The notes under the pieces are model-generated. The model was not told the DNA's origin. It did not search any database and was given only the letters and a program-made list of their open reading frames with translations. 52,540 bases of DNA from Thermoplasmatales archaeon SW_10_69_26 (GTDB lineage Archaea > Thermoplasmatota > SW-10-69-26). The stretch spans positions 10,943 to 63,482 of the forward strand of contig PXUB01000002.1 of the NCBI GenBank assembly GCA_003009755.1. The letters run 5' to 3'. Numbering within the stretch: the stretch's first letter is position 1; every line of letters begins with the position of its first letter. This document shows, piece by piece, positions 8,604 to 16,580 of this stretch. A program made the position numbers and the translations under genes.

Positions 8604-9614
8604 ATGGAAGCGATCATCCTCTCGGGGGGCCTTGGCACCCGCCTGCGACCGCTGACCTACGCCCGCCCGAAGCCGCTTCTCCCGATCGCGAACCGACCGA
8701 TGCTGGCCCACCTGCTCGACCGGCTGCCAGAAGCCGTCGACCGCGCCGTCCTGGCGGCCGGCTACCGGATCGACGACATCCGGGCCTGGGTGGACGAGAA
8801 CCCGCACCGCGTCGACGTGACCGTCGTCGAGGAGGAGGAACCGCTGGGCACGGGCGGCGCGATCAAGAACGTCGAGGACGAGATCACCGGTCCCTTCCTG
8901 TGCTTCAACGGGGACGTGATCGCCAACCCGCCGCTCGAGGAGATGATCGAGCTCCGCGAGGAGACCGACGCCCTCGGCGTGCTGGCCCTGTGGGAGGTCG
9001 ACGAGCCCGAGCACTTCGGCGTCGTCGATCTCGACCGGGACCGGATCCGACGCTTCGTCGAGAAGCCCGACCCCGGTCAGGCGCCCTCCAGCCTGGTGAA
9101 CGCTGGGACCTACTGCTTCCACGAGGACGTGCTGGACTGGATCGAGCCCGGCCGCAAGGTCAGCCTCGAGCGGGAGATCTTCCCCGAGCTGTTGGAGACC
9201 CGCGAGGGTCTGCGCGGCCTGCCCTTCGAGGGGCACTGGGTCGACTGCGGCCGCCCCGACGTCTACCTGGACGCCCACGAGATCCTGCTCGAGGGCGAGA
9301 CGTTGGTCGCCGACACCGCGACGCTGGACGGCGAGGGTTCGGACTGGGCGTGCCTGGGCGAGGACGCTCGCGTCAGCGCGGGTGCGAGGCTCAGCCGCTC
9401 GGTCCTGCTCGAGGGCGCCGAGGTCGAGGCCGGCGCCCACCTGGAGAACACGATCGTCGGTGCCGGCGCCCGCGTCGGCAAGGACGCCCACCTCGTCGAC
9501 ACCGTCGTCGCCGACGGGTTGACCGTCGAGGCCGGTAGCGATCTCGACGGCGCCCGCGTCGGCGGCGGCAAACAGACACCGCCCGAAGAGGCTCGCTTCG
9601 AGGAGGTGCGCTAG
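8604..9614 (+). CDS. NDP-sugar pyrophosphorylase (nucleotidyltransferase with left-handed beta-helix)
   Basis: A 336-residue enzyme joining a sugar-1-phosphate to a nucleotide. The N-terminal Rossmann-like domain begins with the nucleotide-binding signature 'LSGGLGTRLRPLTYARPKPL', then 'EEPLGTGGAIKNV' and 'CFNGDVIAN'. 'EKPDPGQAPSSLVNAGTY' is the sugar-binding region. From about residue 230 the hexapeptide repeats of a left-handed beta-helix appear ('SRSVLLEGAEVEAGAHL'). The substrate could be glucosamine-1-P, glucose-1-P or mannose-1-P. Its stop abuts the ATG of a phosphoglucosamine-mutase-like gene, so UDP-GlcNAc-type or related sugar-nucleotide supply is likely. Feeds the glycosylation genes near 30-36 kb. 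Confidence 0.9.
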   Translation: MEAIILSGGLGTRLRPLTYARPKPLLPIANRPMLAHLLDRLPEAVDRAVLAAGYRIDDIRAWVDENPHRVDVTVVEEEEPLGTGGAIKNVEDEITGPFLCFNGDVIANPPLEEMIELREETDALGVLALWEVDEPEHFGVVDLDRDRIRRFVEKPDPGQAPSSLVNAGTYCFHEDVLDWIEPGRKVSLEREIFPELLETREGLRGLPFEGHWVDCGRPDVYLDAHEILLEGETLVADTATLDGEGSDWACLGEDARVSAGARLSRSVLLEGAEVEAGAHLENTIVGAGARVGKDAHLVDTVVADGLTVEAGSDLDGARVGGGKQTPPEEARFEEVR

Positions 9615-10973
9615 ATGGGTGAGCTGTTCGGAACGAACGGCGTGCGCGGCGTCGTCGGCGACGACATGACGCCCGAGCTGGCGCTGCGGTTGGGCCGAGC
9701 GATCGGCACCTGGAGCGAGGGCCCGGTCCTCGTCGGCACCGACACGCGAACGAGCGGCCCGATGCTGCGCGACGCGCTCGTCGCCGGCATCACGTCGGCC
9801 GGCGCCGAGGCCGTCGACGCCGGCGTGGCGCCCACCCCGGCGATCCAGTACAGCGTCGAGGAGACCGACTACGCGGCCGGCGCGATCGTGACCGCCAGCC
9901 ACAACCCGCCCGAGTTCAACGGGATCAAGGTCTGCACCGGGGACGGGACCGAGCCCGTGAACGACGAGGTCGCCGACATCGAGGAGATCTACTTCGACGA
10001 GTCGTTCCCGGACCTGGCTTGGGACAGCGTGGGCCCGCGCTCGGAGGACCCCAACGTGGTCGATCGGTACGCCGACGCGATCGTCGACGAGGTCGGCGAG
10101 GACAAGCTCGGCGACGATCCGCCCACCGTGGTCGTCGACTGCGCCAACGGGCCCGCCGGCACGGTCAGCCCGGACGTCCTGCGCCGGCTGGGCGCCCACG
10201 TCGTCGCGATCAACGCCCAACCCGACGGTTCGTTCCCCGGCCACGACAGCGAGCCGACGCCGGAGAACCTGGCGTCGACGATCCAAGCCGTCGAGGCCGT
10301 GGACGCCGATCTCGGGATCGCGTTCGACGGCGACGCCGACCGGTGCGTGTTCATCACCGGGGAAGGCGAGTACGTGCCCGGCGAGCGCACGCTGGCGCTC
10401 GTCGCCGGCGCCATGGTGGAGAACAACGATGAGGGCCTCGTCGTGACGCCGGTGTCCTCCAGCCAGTGCGTGGCCGACCACGTCGAGAACGCCGGCGGCG
10501 AGGTCGAGTACACGGCCGTCGGCAGCCCGATCGTGGCCGACGTCATGCAACAGCGCCGAGCCCTGTTCGGCGGCGAGGAGAACGGCGGCCTGATCTTCCC
10601 CGACCACCAGTACTGCCGCGATGGGACGATGACGGCCGCCTGGGTGACCAAACACGTCGCCGACAACGACGAGACGCTGGCCGAGATGCTGGACGAGATC
10701 CCCGGCTACCGGCTCGTCAAGCAGAGCGTGGATTGCCCGGACGAGGCCAAGGACGAGGTGCTCGAGCGCTACACCGAGACCGTGGACGCCGACGACGTCG
10801 ACACGACGGACGGCGTCAAGGTGTTCCGCTCGGAGGGCTGGACGCTGGTCCGCCCCAGCGGGACGGAGCCGCTGATGCGCGTCTACGCTGAAGCGCGCGA
10901 CCACGAGCAGGCGGCCAAGCTCGCCAAGCACGCCCGCGCGGACGTCCAGTCGATCGTGGACGAGGTCGCCTAG
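9615..10973 (+). CDS. glmM: Phosphoglucosamine mutase/phosphomannomutase (GlmM type)
   Basis: A 452-residue alpha-D-phosphohexomutase interconverting sugar-6- and sugar-1-phosphates. Signatures: 'LFGTNGVRG' at the N-terminus; the active-site phosphoserine Ser95 in 'TASHNPPE'; metal-binding loop DGDADR at 238-243; sugar loop 'GEENGGLIFPDH'; phosphate-binding 'RPSGTEPLMRVY' near the C-terminus. Starts directly after the pyrophosphorylase stop (adjacent TAG ATG), giving a two-step sugar-nucleotide operon. The GTNGVRG start favours the GlmM subgroup over phosphomannomutase, but sugar specificity cannot be fixed by reading. Confidence 0.9.
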   Translation: MGELFGTNGVRGVVGDDMTPELALRLGRAIGTWSEGPVLVGTDTRTSGPMLRDALVAGITSAGAEAVDAGVAPTPAIQYSVEETDYAAGAIVTASHNPPEFNGIKVCTGDGTEPVNDEVADIEEIYFDESFPDLAWDSVGPRSEDPNVVDRYADAIVDEVGEDKLGDDPPTVVVDCANGPAGTVSPDVLRRLGAHVVAINAQPDGSFPGHDSEPTPENLASTIQAVEAVDADLGIAFDGDADRCVFITGEGEYVPGERTLALVAGAMVENNDEGLVVTPVSSSQCVADHVENAGGEVEYTAVGSPIVADVMQQRRALFGGEENGGLIFPDHQYCRDGTMTAAWVTKHVADNDETLAEMLDEIPGYRLVKQSVDCPDEAKDEVLERYTETVDADDVDTTDGVKVFRSEGWTLVRPSGTEPLMRVYAEARDHEQAAKLAKHARADVQSIVDEVA

Positions 10974-11001
10974 ACTGCCGGACGGTATCTGCCTACCTCT
11001 C

Positions 11002-11132
11002 GCCGCCCTCAGCAGGTCGAAAGCTAGGAGCCAAGACGAAGGAAGGCCCGCAGGGCCTTTCGAGATCGACGGCGACAACGCTTGCGGCAGCGGCGACCGC
11101 GGTCCCGTCGGCGTCGGCCTGCTGAGGGCGGC
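11002..11132. ncRNA. Candidate structured RNA closed by a 15-bp helix
   Basis: A perfect 15-bp inverted repeat (11002-11016 with 11118-11132) encloses 101 nt that fold further. Immediately inside, TCGAAAG (11017-11023) pairs with CTTTCGA (11057-11063) around a GGCCC-GCA-GGGCC hairpin. CGACGG (11067-11072) pairs with CCGTCG (11105-11110). This gives a multi-branch fold with no coding sequence. It lies between convergent genes, so it is either an independent RNA or an elaborate bidirectional terminator. I could not match it to RNase P, SRP or other known archaeal RNAs. Strand undetermined. Confidence 0.5.
11043..11059 (+). terminator. Hairpin AAGGCCC/GGGCCTT downstream of glmM
   Basis: A 7-bp perfect stem with a 3-nt loop followed by TTCG, 70 nt after the glmM stop. 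It could act in termination of either convergent gene; it also lies inside the larger fold at 11002-11132, with which it partly competes. Confidence 0.35.
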
Positions 11133-11319
11133 CCCTCGGGCGGCGGCCTGAGCGGCCCATCTCATCGTCAGCCTGCATCGACAACCCGCAGGGGTTCCCT
11201 GCTTCGGCCTCCGTGACCTTGCCTCGCTCCCTCGCACGGGCTTGCGCCCGTACTCTCGGAAGACCGTGGCCGGTCTCCCGAGACCGCCGCGAGATGTTAC
11301 GCACATCGAGTCCGGCAGG

Positions 11320-12222
11320 CTAGGGGGAGGTTGCGTCGATCCATTCGAGCATCGCTCGTCGGAACGGGCCAGGAGCGTCCTCCGGCCAGAAGTGGCCGGC
11401 CTCGTCGCTGACGTGGCGCACGTCGGCCTGCGGGAAGGCCCGGGCCCACTTGGCGGCGAGCTTGGCCGGCATCACAGGGTCGCGGTCGGCCCACAGGACG
11501 AGCATCGGGACGTCCTGCAGCTGGTGGTAGCCGTCCTCGATCGTGCGCAGCGTCTCGGCGCTGAGATGACCGGGGCCCTCGGGCACCATCTCCACGAGGC
11601 GGTGGGCCGCCACGCGGCCGCCGCGCTCGCTCAAGGGCCAACGGTAGGCGTCGAGCACCGCGTCGGGGAGCTCGTGCTCGACGCCGAAGCGGAAGGCGCT
11701 CTCGGCGACGAGGTTGGCGCGGGTACCCAGCACGCGGCCCAGCCGGTTGGACAACAGCTTGTGCCACAGCGACAGGCTGCGCTCGCTTTCCGGGGCGAAG
11801 GCCAGCGAGTTCGCGATCACGATGCGTTCGATCCGGTCGGGGAGGCGCGTGGCCAGGCCCATCCCGATCGGGCCGCCCCAGTCGTGGAGCATGAGCGTGA
11901 GATCGTCGAGGTCGAGCGTCTCCACCATGTCCTGGAGGTTGAGGACGTGGCGCTCGAGGGAGTGGTAGGCCGGCGAGAGCGGTTTCTCGCTCATGCCGAG
12001 CCCGATCATGTCGGGCGCGATCACGCGGTGGCCGCGGTCGAGCGTGGGTCCGATGAGCTTGCGCCAGAGGAACGACCAGGAGGGGTTGCCGTGGTGGAAC
12101 AAGACCGTCTCCTCGGCCTCGCGCGGGCCGTCGTCGATCACGCTCATCCGTTGCCCGTCGACGACGGGGACCTCGCGGCGGTCGAACCCGAGCTCGCGGT
12201 CCACGATCGGCGGACGCTTCAC
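11320..12222 (-). CDS. Haloalkane dehalogenase-like alpha/beta hydrolase
   Basis: A 300-residue alpha/beta-hydrolase. The nucleophile elbow is 'MLHDWGGPIG' with Asp114, as in haloalkane dehalogenases and unlike the Ser of ordinary esterases. The oxyanion region 'LFHHGNPSWSFLW' carries the Asn (halide-binding type) and Trp pattern. The acid 'LWADRDPVMP' and the catalytic His in 'DEAGHFWPEDAP' follow. The family cleaves carbon-halogen bonds by an Asp ester intermediate; natural substrates in archaea are unknown. Cytoplasmic. It is convergent with glmM and divergent from the amidotransferase. A helical cap domain occupies roughly residues 135-225. Confidence 0.88.
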   Translation of the reverse strand: MKRPPIVDRELGFDRREVPVVDGQRMSVIDDGPREAEETVLFHHGNPSWSFLWRKLIGPTLDRGHRVIAPDMIGLGMSEKPLSPAYHSLERHVLNLQDMVETLDLDDLTLMLHDWGGPIGMGLATRLPDRIERIVIANSLAFAPESERSLSLWHKLLSNRLGRVLGTRANLVAESAFRFGVEHELPDAVLDAYRWPLSERGGRVAAHRLVEMVPEGPGHLSAETLRTIEDGYHQLQDVPMLVLWADRDPVMPAKLAAKWARAFPQADVRHVSDEAGHFWPEDAPGPFRRAMLEWIDATSP

Positions 12223-12361
12223 GGGGGGGCAACGCGGCTCGGGGTTTTGGGTCTAACCGTCGCCCGCGGTCGACGGTGGCGGCCGGGGGCACACTGTTCG
12301 GGGGCGTGACTCCGTTAGCCTTTTCACCGTCAACGAGAACTCTAGGAGGAGTTCCAACCTC

Positions 12362-13222
12362 ATGTGCAGGTTCGCCGCCTACCTTGGACACCCTATCTCT
12401 CTGGATGAGCTGCTGTACAAGCCGGATCACTCGATCATCGTCCAGAGCGCGAAGGCCAAGGGCGGCGAGGAGCCGTTGAACGGGGACGGGTTCGGCGTCG
12501 GCTGGTACGTGCCGGAGATGGACGACGAACCGGCGCTGTACCGCAACGCCACGCCCGCCTGGGCCGACCGCAACATGCGCAACATCGCGCCGCGCGTGAA
12601 CACGCCGCTGTTCTTCGCCCACGTGCGGGACGCCAGCGAGGGCATGAAGATCCAGCAGACGAACTGCCACCCCTTCTCCAAGGACCGGTTGATGTTCATG
12701 CACAACGGTGTCGTTGGCAGCTTCGACGAGGTGCTGCGCCCGCTGCGCAACCAGCTGTCCGACGAGGTGTACTTCACGATCGACGGGACCACGGACAGCG
12801 AGCATCTGTTCGCCTTGGCTCAGGACGAGCTGGGCCCGAAGGCCGCCAACCCCGACGCCGACGACCTCGCGCGCGCGGTGCGACGGTCGATCGAGCGCGT
12901 CGAGGCGCTCAAACACAAGAAGGGCATCGAGACGAAGACGACGGCCAACCTCGCCCTGACCGACGGCTGCTCCTTCGTCGCGAGCCGCTACGCCAACGAG
13001 CACGCCGACGAGGCCGCCAGCCTGTACGTCTCCCGCGCCGGCGGGTTCACGACCGGCGAGGACGGGACGACGCGCGCCGTGGATCCGGCCGAGCGCGGCG
13101 CCGTGCTGGTCTCCAGCGAACCGATGATGGAGCAGGCGGTCGGGCTCGATCCGGTGCCGCCGAACCACATGGTGATCGTGGAGCCGGACTGCTCGTACCG
13201 GATCGAGCCGATCGTCCAGTAG
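12362..13222 (+). CDS. Class II glutamine amidotransferase (YafJ/GATase_4-like)
   Basis: A 286-residue Ntn-type amidohydrolase. The catalytic Cys is residue 2 of 'MCRFAAYLGHPISL', exposed after Met removal. The family's 'NGDGFGVGWY', 'FFAHVRDAS' and 'CHPFSKDRLMFMHNGVV' strands follow in order. No synthase domain is attached, so it belongs to the stand-alone YafJ/EgtC-like group, whose substrate (a gamma-glutamyl amide) is often unknown. A clear Shine-Dalgarno AGGAGGAG (12344-12351) lies 10 nt before the ATG, unusual here because most starts look leaderless. Divergent from the dehalogenase. Confidence 0.9.
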   Translation: MCRFAAYLGHPISLDELLYKPDHSIIVQSAKAKGGEEPLNGDGFGVGWYVPEMDDEPALYRNATPAWADRNMRNIAPRVNTPLFFAHVRDASEGMKIQQTNCHPFSKDRLMFMHNGVVGSFDEVLRPLRNQLSDEVYFTIDGTTDSEHLFALAQDELGPKAANPDADDLARAVRRSIERVEALKHKKGIETKTTANLALTDGCSFVASRYANEHADEAASLYVSRAGGFTTGEDGTTRAVDPAERGAVLVSSEPMMEQAVGLDPVPPNHMVIVEPDCSYRIEPIVQ

Positions 13223-13246
13223 GGCCAAGACGTCCCCGCCGGCAGA

Positions 13247-14755
13247 CTATGTGTCCCACAGTCGCCCGAAGCGATCGCGGGCGTGGGCGAGGAACGGCTC
13301 GGCGCTGAGCGGGCGGCCGGTCGCCTGCTCGATCAGGTCGCCGGTCTCGTAGCGGGCACCGTGGCGGTGCACGTGCTCGTGCAGCCAGTCGCCGATCGCC
13401 TCGTAGCGGCCCTCGGCGACGAGCTCGTCGACCGGGGCCACCTCGTCGGCGATGGCGGCCGAGATCTGGGCGGCCAAGGCCGAGCCGAGCGTGTAGGTGG
13501 GGAAGTACCCGATCGAGCCGTGGCTCCAGTGCACGTCCTGCAGGACGCCGTTGGCATCGTCCGTCGGGCGGATGCCGAGCAGCTCGTCCATGCCGTCGTT
13601 CCACCGCTGGGGCAGCTCGTCCACGCCGATGTCGCCGGCGACGAGCGCGCGTTCGAGGCGGACGCGCAGCTTGATGTGCAGGTGGTAGGAGACCTCGTCG
13701 GCGTCGACGCGGATCGGGGACGGCTGCACGACGTTGGCGGCCCGCCAGCCCGTGTCGGGGTCGAGGTCGGTCTCGAACCTCGCGGACAGGCGCTTGGCGA
13801 ACTCGTCCCAGAAGGGACGCGATCGAGCGACGTGGTTCTCCCACAGCCGGGACTGGGACTCGTGCACGACCAGGTCCCGGGAGGCGCCCAGCGGCGTGCC
13901 GAAGGCGTCCTCGGGCAGGCCCTGCGTGTACTGGGTGTGGCCGAACTCGTGCACGGTGCTCGTGAGGCCGCTGAGCAGGTCGTCCTCGGGGAGGTTCGTG
14001 GCGATGCGGGCATCGTGGACGTTGCCGGTCGAGAACGGGTGCTCGGCCTCGCCGATCACGCCGCGCTCGTAGTCGTAGCCCAGCTCGTCCAACAGCTCCT
14101 CCAGCAGCGCGCGCTGCTCGTGCTCGGGCCAGGGACCCGCGAGCGCGTCGGTGGGCGCCTGCTCGGCCGGGTCGGGCGCCTCGTCGAGGATCTCGCGGGC
14201 GCCCTCGGCCATCTCGTCGACGACGGTGAGCGCCCGATCGAGGTCGAGGTAGGGTTCGAAGTCCTCGAGGAGAACCTCGTAGGGGTCGCGGTCGGGATCG
14301 ATCGCGTCGGCGTACTCTCGTTTGAGGTCGACGATCCGTTCCAGGTGGTCGGCGAAGGCGTCGAAGTCGTCGTCCCGTTTCGCCTGCTCCCAGGCTTTCT
14401 GGCCGCGAGCGGTGGTCTCGGAGATCTCGGTCACGAGCTGGTCGGGCACGCGCACCCGTCGGCGCCGACGCCGGTCGGCCTCGCGCACCAGCGCTCGATC
14501 GCGATCGTCCTTGGCGGCGCTGCGCGCTTGCTCGATCAGCTCGCCGGTTTCGTCGCTGGTCCATCGCTCGTGGACGGTGGAGGCCAGTTGCGAGAGCTCG
14601 CCGGCCCGGGCCTCGATCCCGGCGGGTGGCATCGTGGTCTCTTGGTCCCAGCGGAGCACGTCGCCGGCGCGCTCGAGCGCGTCGATCGATCGCAGGTGGG
14701 CGGCCAGGTCCTCGACTGCCTCGGGCACAGACCCCCCCAGCGAGGGGGTCGGCAT
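13247..14755 (-). CDS. M32 family metallocarboxypeptidase (carboxypeptidase Taq)
   Basis: A 502-residue zinc carboxypeptidase. The zinc motif HEFGH is at residues 269-273 and the downstream zinc-ligand/dimer region 'VVHESQSRLWENHV' follows about 30 residues later. 'LRWDQETTMPP' near residue 35 is the classical N-terminal M32 signature. Length fits the family (about 490-510). The frame is open to 14908, but the ATG at 14755 leads straight into the conserved start and avoids overlap with the divergent transporter gene. It releases C-terminal residues from peptides in the cytoplasm. Confidence 0.93.
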   Translation of the reverse strand: MPTPSLGGSVPEAVEDLAAHLRSIDALERAGDVLRWDQETTMPPAGIEARAGELSQLASTVHERWTSDETGELIEQARSAAKDDRDRALVREADRRRRRRVRVPDQLVTEISETTARGQKAWEQAKRDDDFDAFADHLERIVDLKREYADAIDPDRDPYEVLLEDFEPYLDLDRALTVVDEMAEGAREILDEAPDPAEQAPTDALAGPWPEHEQRALLEELLDELGYDYERGVIGEAEHPFSTGNVHDARIATNLPEDDLLSGLTSTVHEFGHTQYTQGLPEDAFGTPLGASRDLVVHESQSRLWENHVARSRPFWDEFAKRLSARFETDLDPDTGWRAANVVQPSPIRVDADEVSYHLHIKLRVRLERALVAGDIGVDELPQRWNDGMDELLGIRPTDDANGVLQDVHWSHGSIGYFPTYTLGSALAAQISAAIADEVAPVDELVAEGRYEAIGDWLHEHVHRHGARYETGDLIEQATGRPLSAEPFLAHARDRFGRLWDT

Positions 14756-14812
14756 CAATCCGTCGGGTCCTCCCGGGGTCACGTTCTTCACGGGGGCTTG
14801 GGTTGGGCAGGC

Positions 14813-15772
14813 GTGCTCGACCGCAAGGCCCTGGTCGGCTACCTGTTGCTCGTTGTGACCGCCATCGGGTGGAGCGGCGCCTGGATCACGGCCCGGTTGG
14901 CCGCGCACGAGGCGCCCGAGCTCACCGTCACGGTGGGCCGGTTCGCGCTGGCCGGACTCGCCCTGCTGCCAGTTTGGTGGGCCACCGACCGCGGCCGAGA
15001 CGGGGAGATGTCCCGCGAGGACTGGGGCTTGGTCGCCGGGATGAGCCTGACCGGGATCACGACCTACACCGTGCTGTTCCTGACGGGCGTGGGTCTGGCC
15101 CCGGCGACGGACGGCGCCGTCATCACGCCCGGCTTCGTCGGCTTGTCCTCGGTCCTCGTCGCCTGGGTGTTCTTCCGCGAGGCGCCGACCCGACCCGGCC
15201 TCGCGGGTGCGGTGATCGCCTTGCTGGGCGCGCTCGCCGTCGGCTGGACCGGGATGCGCGGGGCCGGGTTCGGCAGCGCGCGCGCCACCGGGGACCTCGT
15301 GTTCGTCGCTGCCGGCGCCGCCTACGGCACCTACACCGTGCTCGGCGAGCGGTTGTCGGACTCGGTGCCGCCGGTGACGGCGATCCTTCTGGCCTCCACG
15401 TTGGGCGCCCTCGGCCTGGCGCCGATCGTGTTGATCGTCGACGGCGTGCCCCAGGTGGCCGCGTGGAGCTGGAAAGCCTGGCTGAACGTGCTGTACCTAG
15501 GCCTGGTCGCCACCGCGCTGTCCTTCGTCACCTACTATGCAGCCGTGCAACGCATCGGGGTCGAGCGCACGGCGCCCGCGTTGGGCCTGGTGCCGGTGTT
15601 CACGGTCGTCGGCGCCAGCGTCCTGCTGGACGACCCGCTCACCTGGCTGCACGCGCTCGGCGGCTTGCTCGTCCTGGCCGGGATCGTTTTGCCCGCATGG
15701 GCCCGCACCGCGGGATCGAGCGAGCCCGGCGGGGACGAGATCGCCGCCTCGGGTGAGGCCGCGGAGACGTGA
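14813..15772 (+). CDS. EamA/DMT-superfamily exporter
   Basis: A 319-residue membrane protein with ten predicted helices in two EamA repeats (about residues 7-140 and 155-295). Characteristic phrases are 'TAIGWSGAWITARLAA', 'VITPGFVGLSSVLVAWVFF' and 'LGERLSD' at the start of the second half. DMT proteins export metabolites or amino acids; the substrate is not predictable. GTG start at 14813 is the first codon giving the first membrane helix without a long tail. Divergent from the M32 gene by 57 nt. The C-terminus is short and acidic. Confidence 0.87.
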   Translation: MLDRKALVGYLLLVVTAIGWSGAWITARLAAHEAPELTVTVGRFALAGLALLPVWWATDRGRDGEMSREDWGLVAGMSLTGITTYTVLFLTGVGLAPATDGAVITPGFVGLSSVLVAWVFFREAPTRPGLAGAVIALLGALAVGWTGMRGAGFGSARATGDLVFVAAGAAYGTYTVLGERLSDSVPPVTAILLASTLGALGLAPIVLIVDGVPQVAAWSWKAWLNVLYLGLVATALSFVTYYAAVQRIGVERTAPALGLVPVFTVVGASVLLDDPLTWLHALGGLLVLAGIVLPAWARTAGSSEPGGDEIAASGEAAET

Positions 15773-15812
15773 GGCCGCGGGCGAAACCCACAAACCGGGC
15801 CAGCGTCTGCCG

Positions 15813-16505
15813 ATGCCGATGACCGAGGCGCCCGTGGACGAGGTGTTCGCCGCCCTCGAAGACCGCTACGGCGAGCCGCGCACCGGCAGCGAGGACCCGT
15901 TCCGCGTCCTGGTCGCGACCGTCCTGTCCCATCGCACCGACGACGACGTGACCTTCCCGGCCGCCGACCGCTTGTTCGACGCCTACGGGGACGTGCAAGC
16001 CCTCGCCGAGGCCGACCCGGAGGACGTGGCCGAGCTGATCGAGCCGGTCGGGTTCTACAACCGCAAGGGCGAGGCCGTCGTGCGCGTCGCCAATCGCCTC
16101 ATCGAGGAACACGATGGCGAGGTGCCCGCCGAGCGCGAGGCGTTGCTCGAGCTTCCCTGGGTCGGGCCCAAGACCGCCAACTGCGTGCTCGTGTACGCCT
16201 TCGGCGAGCCGATGGTGGCCGTCGACACGCACGTCCACCGCATCGCCAACCTGCTGGGCTGGGTCGACACCGACGAGCCCGAGGCGACCGAGCCCGCGCT
16301 GGAGGCGTTGCTCGACGAGGCCCAGCGGTTGGCGGTCAACGAGTACCTCGTCCGGTTCGGGCGCGAGATCTGCCGACCGCGGGGCCCGCTGTGCGGCGAC
16401 TGCCCGATCGAGGCGATGTGCCCGGCCAGCGAGGACAAGGAGCCCGAGGGCGTCGGCGAGGTCGAGGGGCGCACGATGCTGGGCCGGATCGCGGACGGTC
16501 GCTGA
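15813..16505 (+). CDS. nth: Endonuclease III (Nth)
   Basis: A 230-residue DNA glycosylase/AP lyase that removes oxidised pyrimidines. The helix-hairpin-helix 'LLELPWVGPKTANCV' carries catalytic Lys120, and Asp138 lies in 'VAVDTHVHRIANLLGW'. The C-terminal [4Fe-4S] cluster loop has the C-x6-C-x2-C-x5-C spacing ('CRPRGPLCGDC'). Length and order match archaeal Nth. Forty nt downstream of the transporter, same strand; functional linkage with it is not evident. Full length. Confidence 0.94.
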   Translation: MPMTEAPVDEVFAALEDRYGEPRTGSEDPFRVLVATVLSHRTDDDVTFPAADRLFDAYGDVQALAEADPEDVAELIEPVGFYNRKGEAVVRVANRLIEEHDGEVPAEREALLELPWVGPKTANCVLVYAFGEPMVAVDTHVHRIANLLGWVDTDEPEATEPALEALLDEAQRLAVNEYLVRFGREICRPRGPLCGDCPIEAMCPASEDKEPEGVGEVEGRTMLGRIADGR

Positions 16506-16580
16506 GCGTAGTCCTGCCGCGGCCAGAATCCGTGGGCTTAACCCTTTCGAGCGGGCTGGCCCGGGCGAGGCGTCTCCTCG

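Noticed and set aside
7785-11306. A 1173-residue open frame on the minus strand
   Set aside because: It is the antisense shadow of the secreted protein, pyrophosphorylase and GlmM genes; GC-rich codon use keeps the opposite frame open. Its sequence is low-complexity Val/Gly/Ala/Asp-rich and matches nothing.
10974-11319. RNase P or SRP RNA
   Set aside because: Strong helices exist, but I could not find the conserved RNase P or SRP helix 8 sequences.
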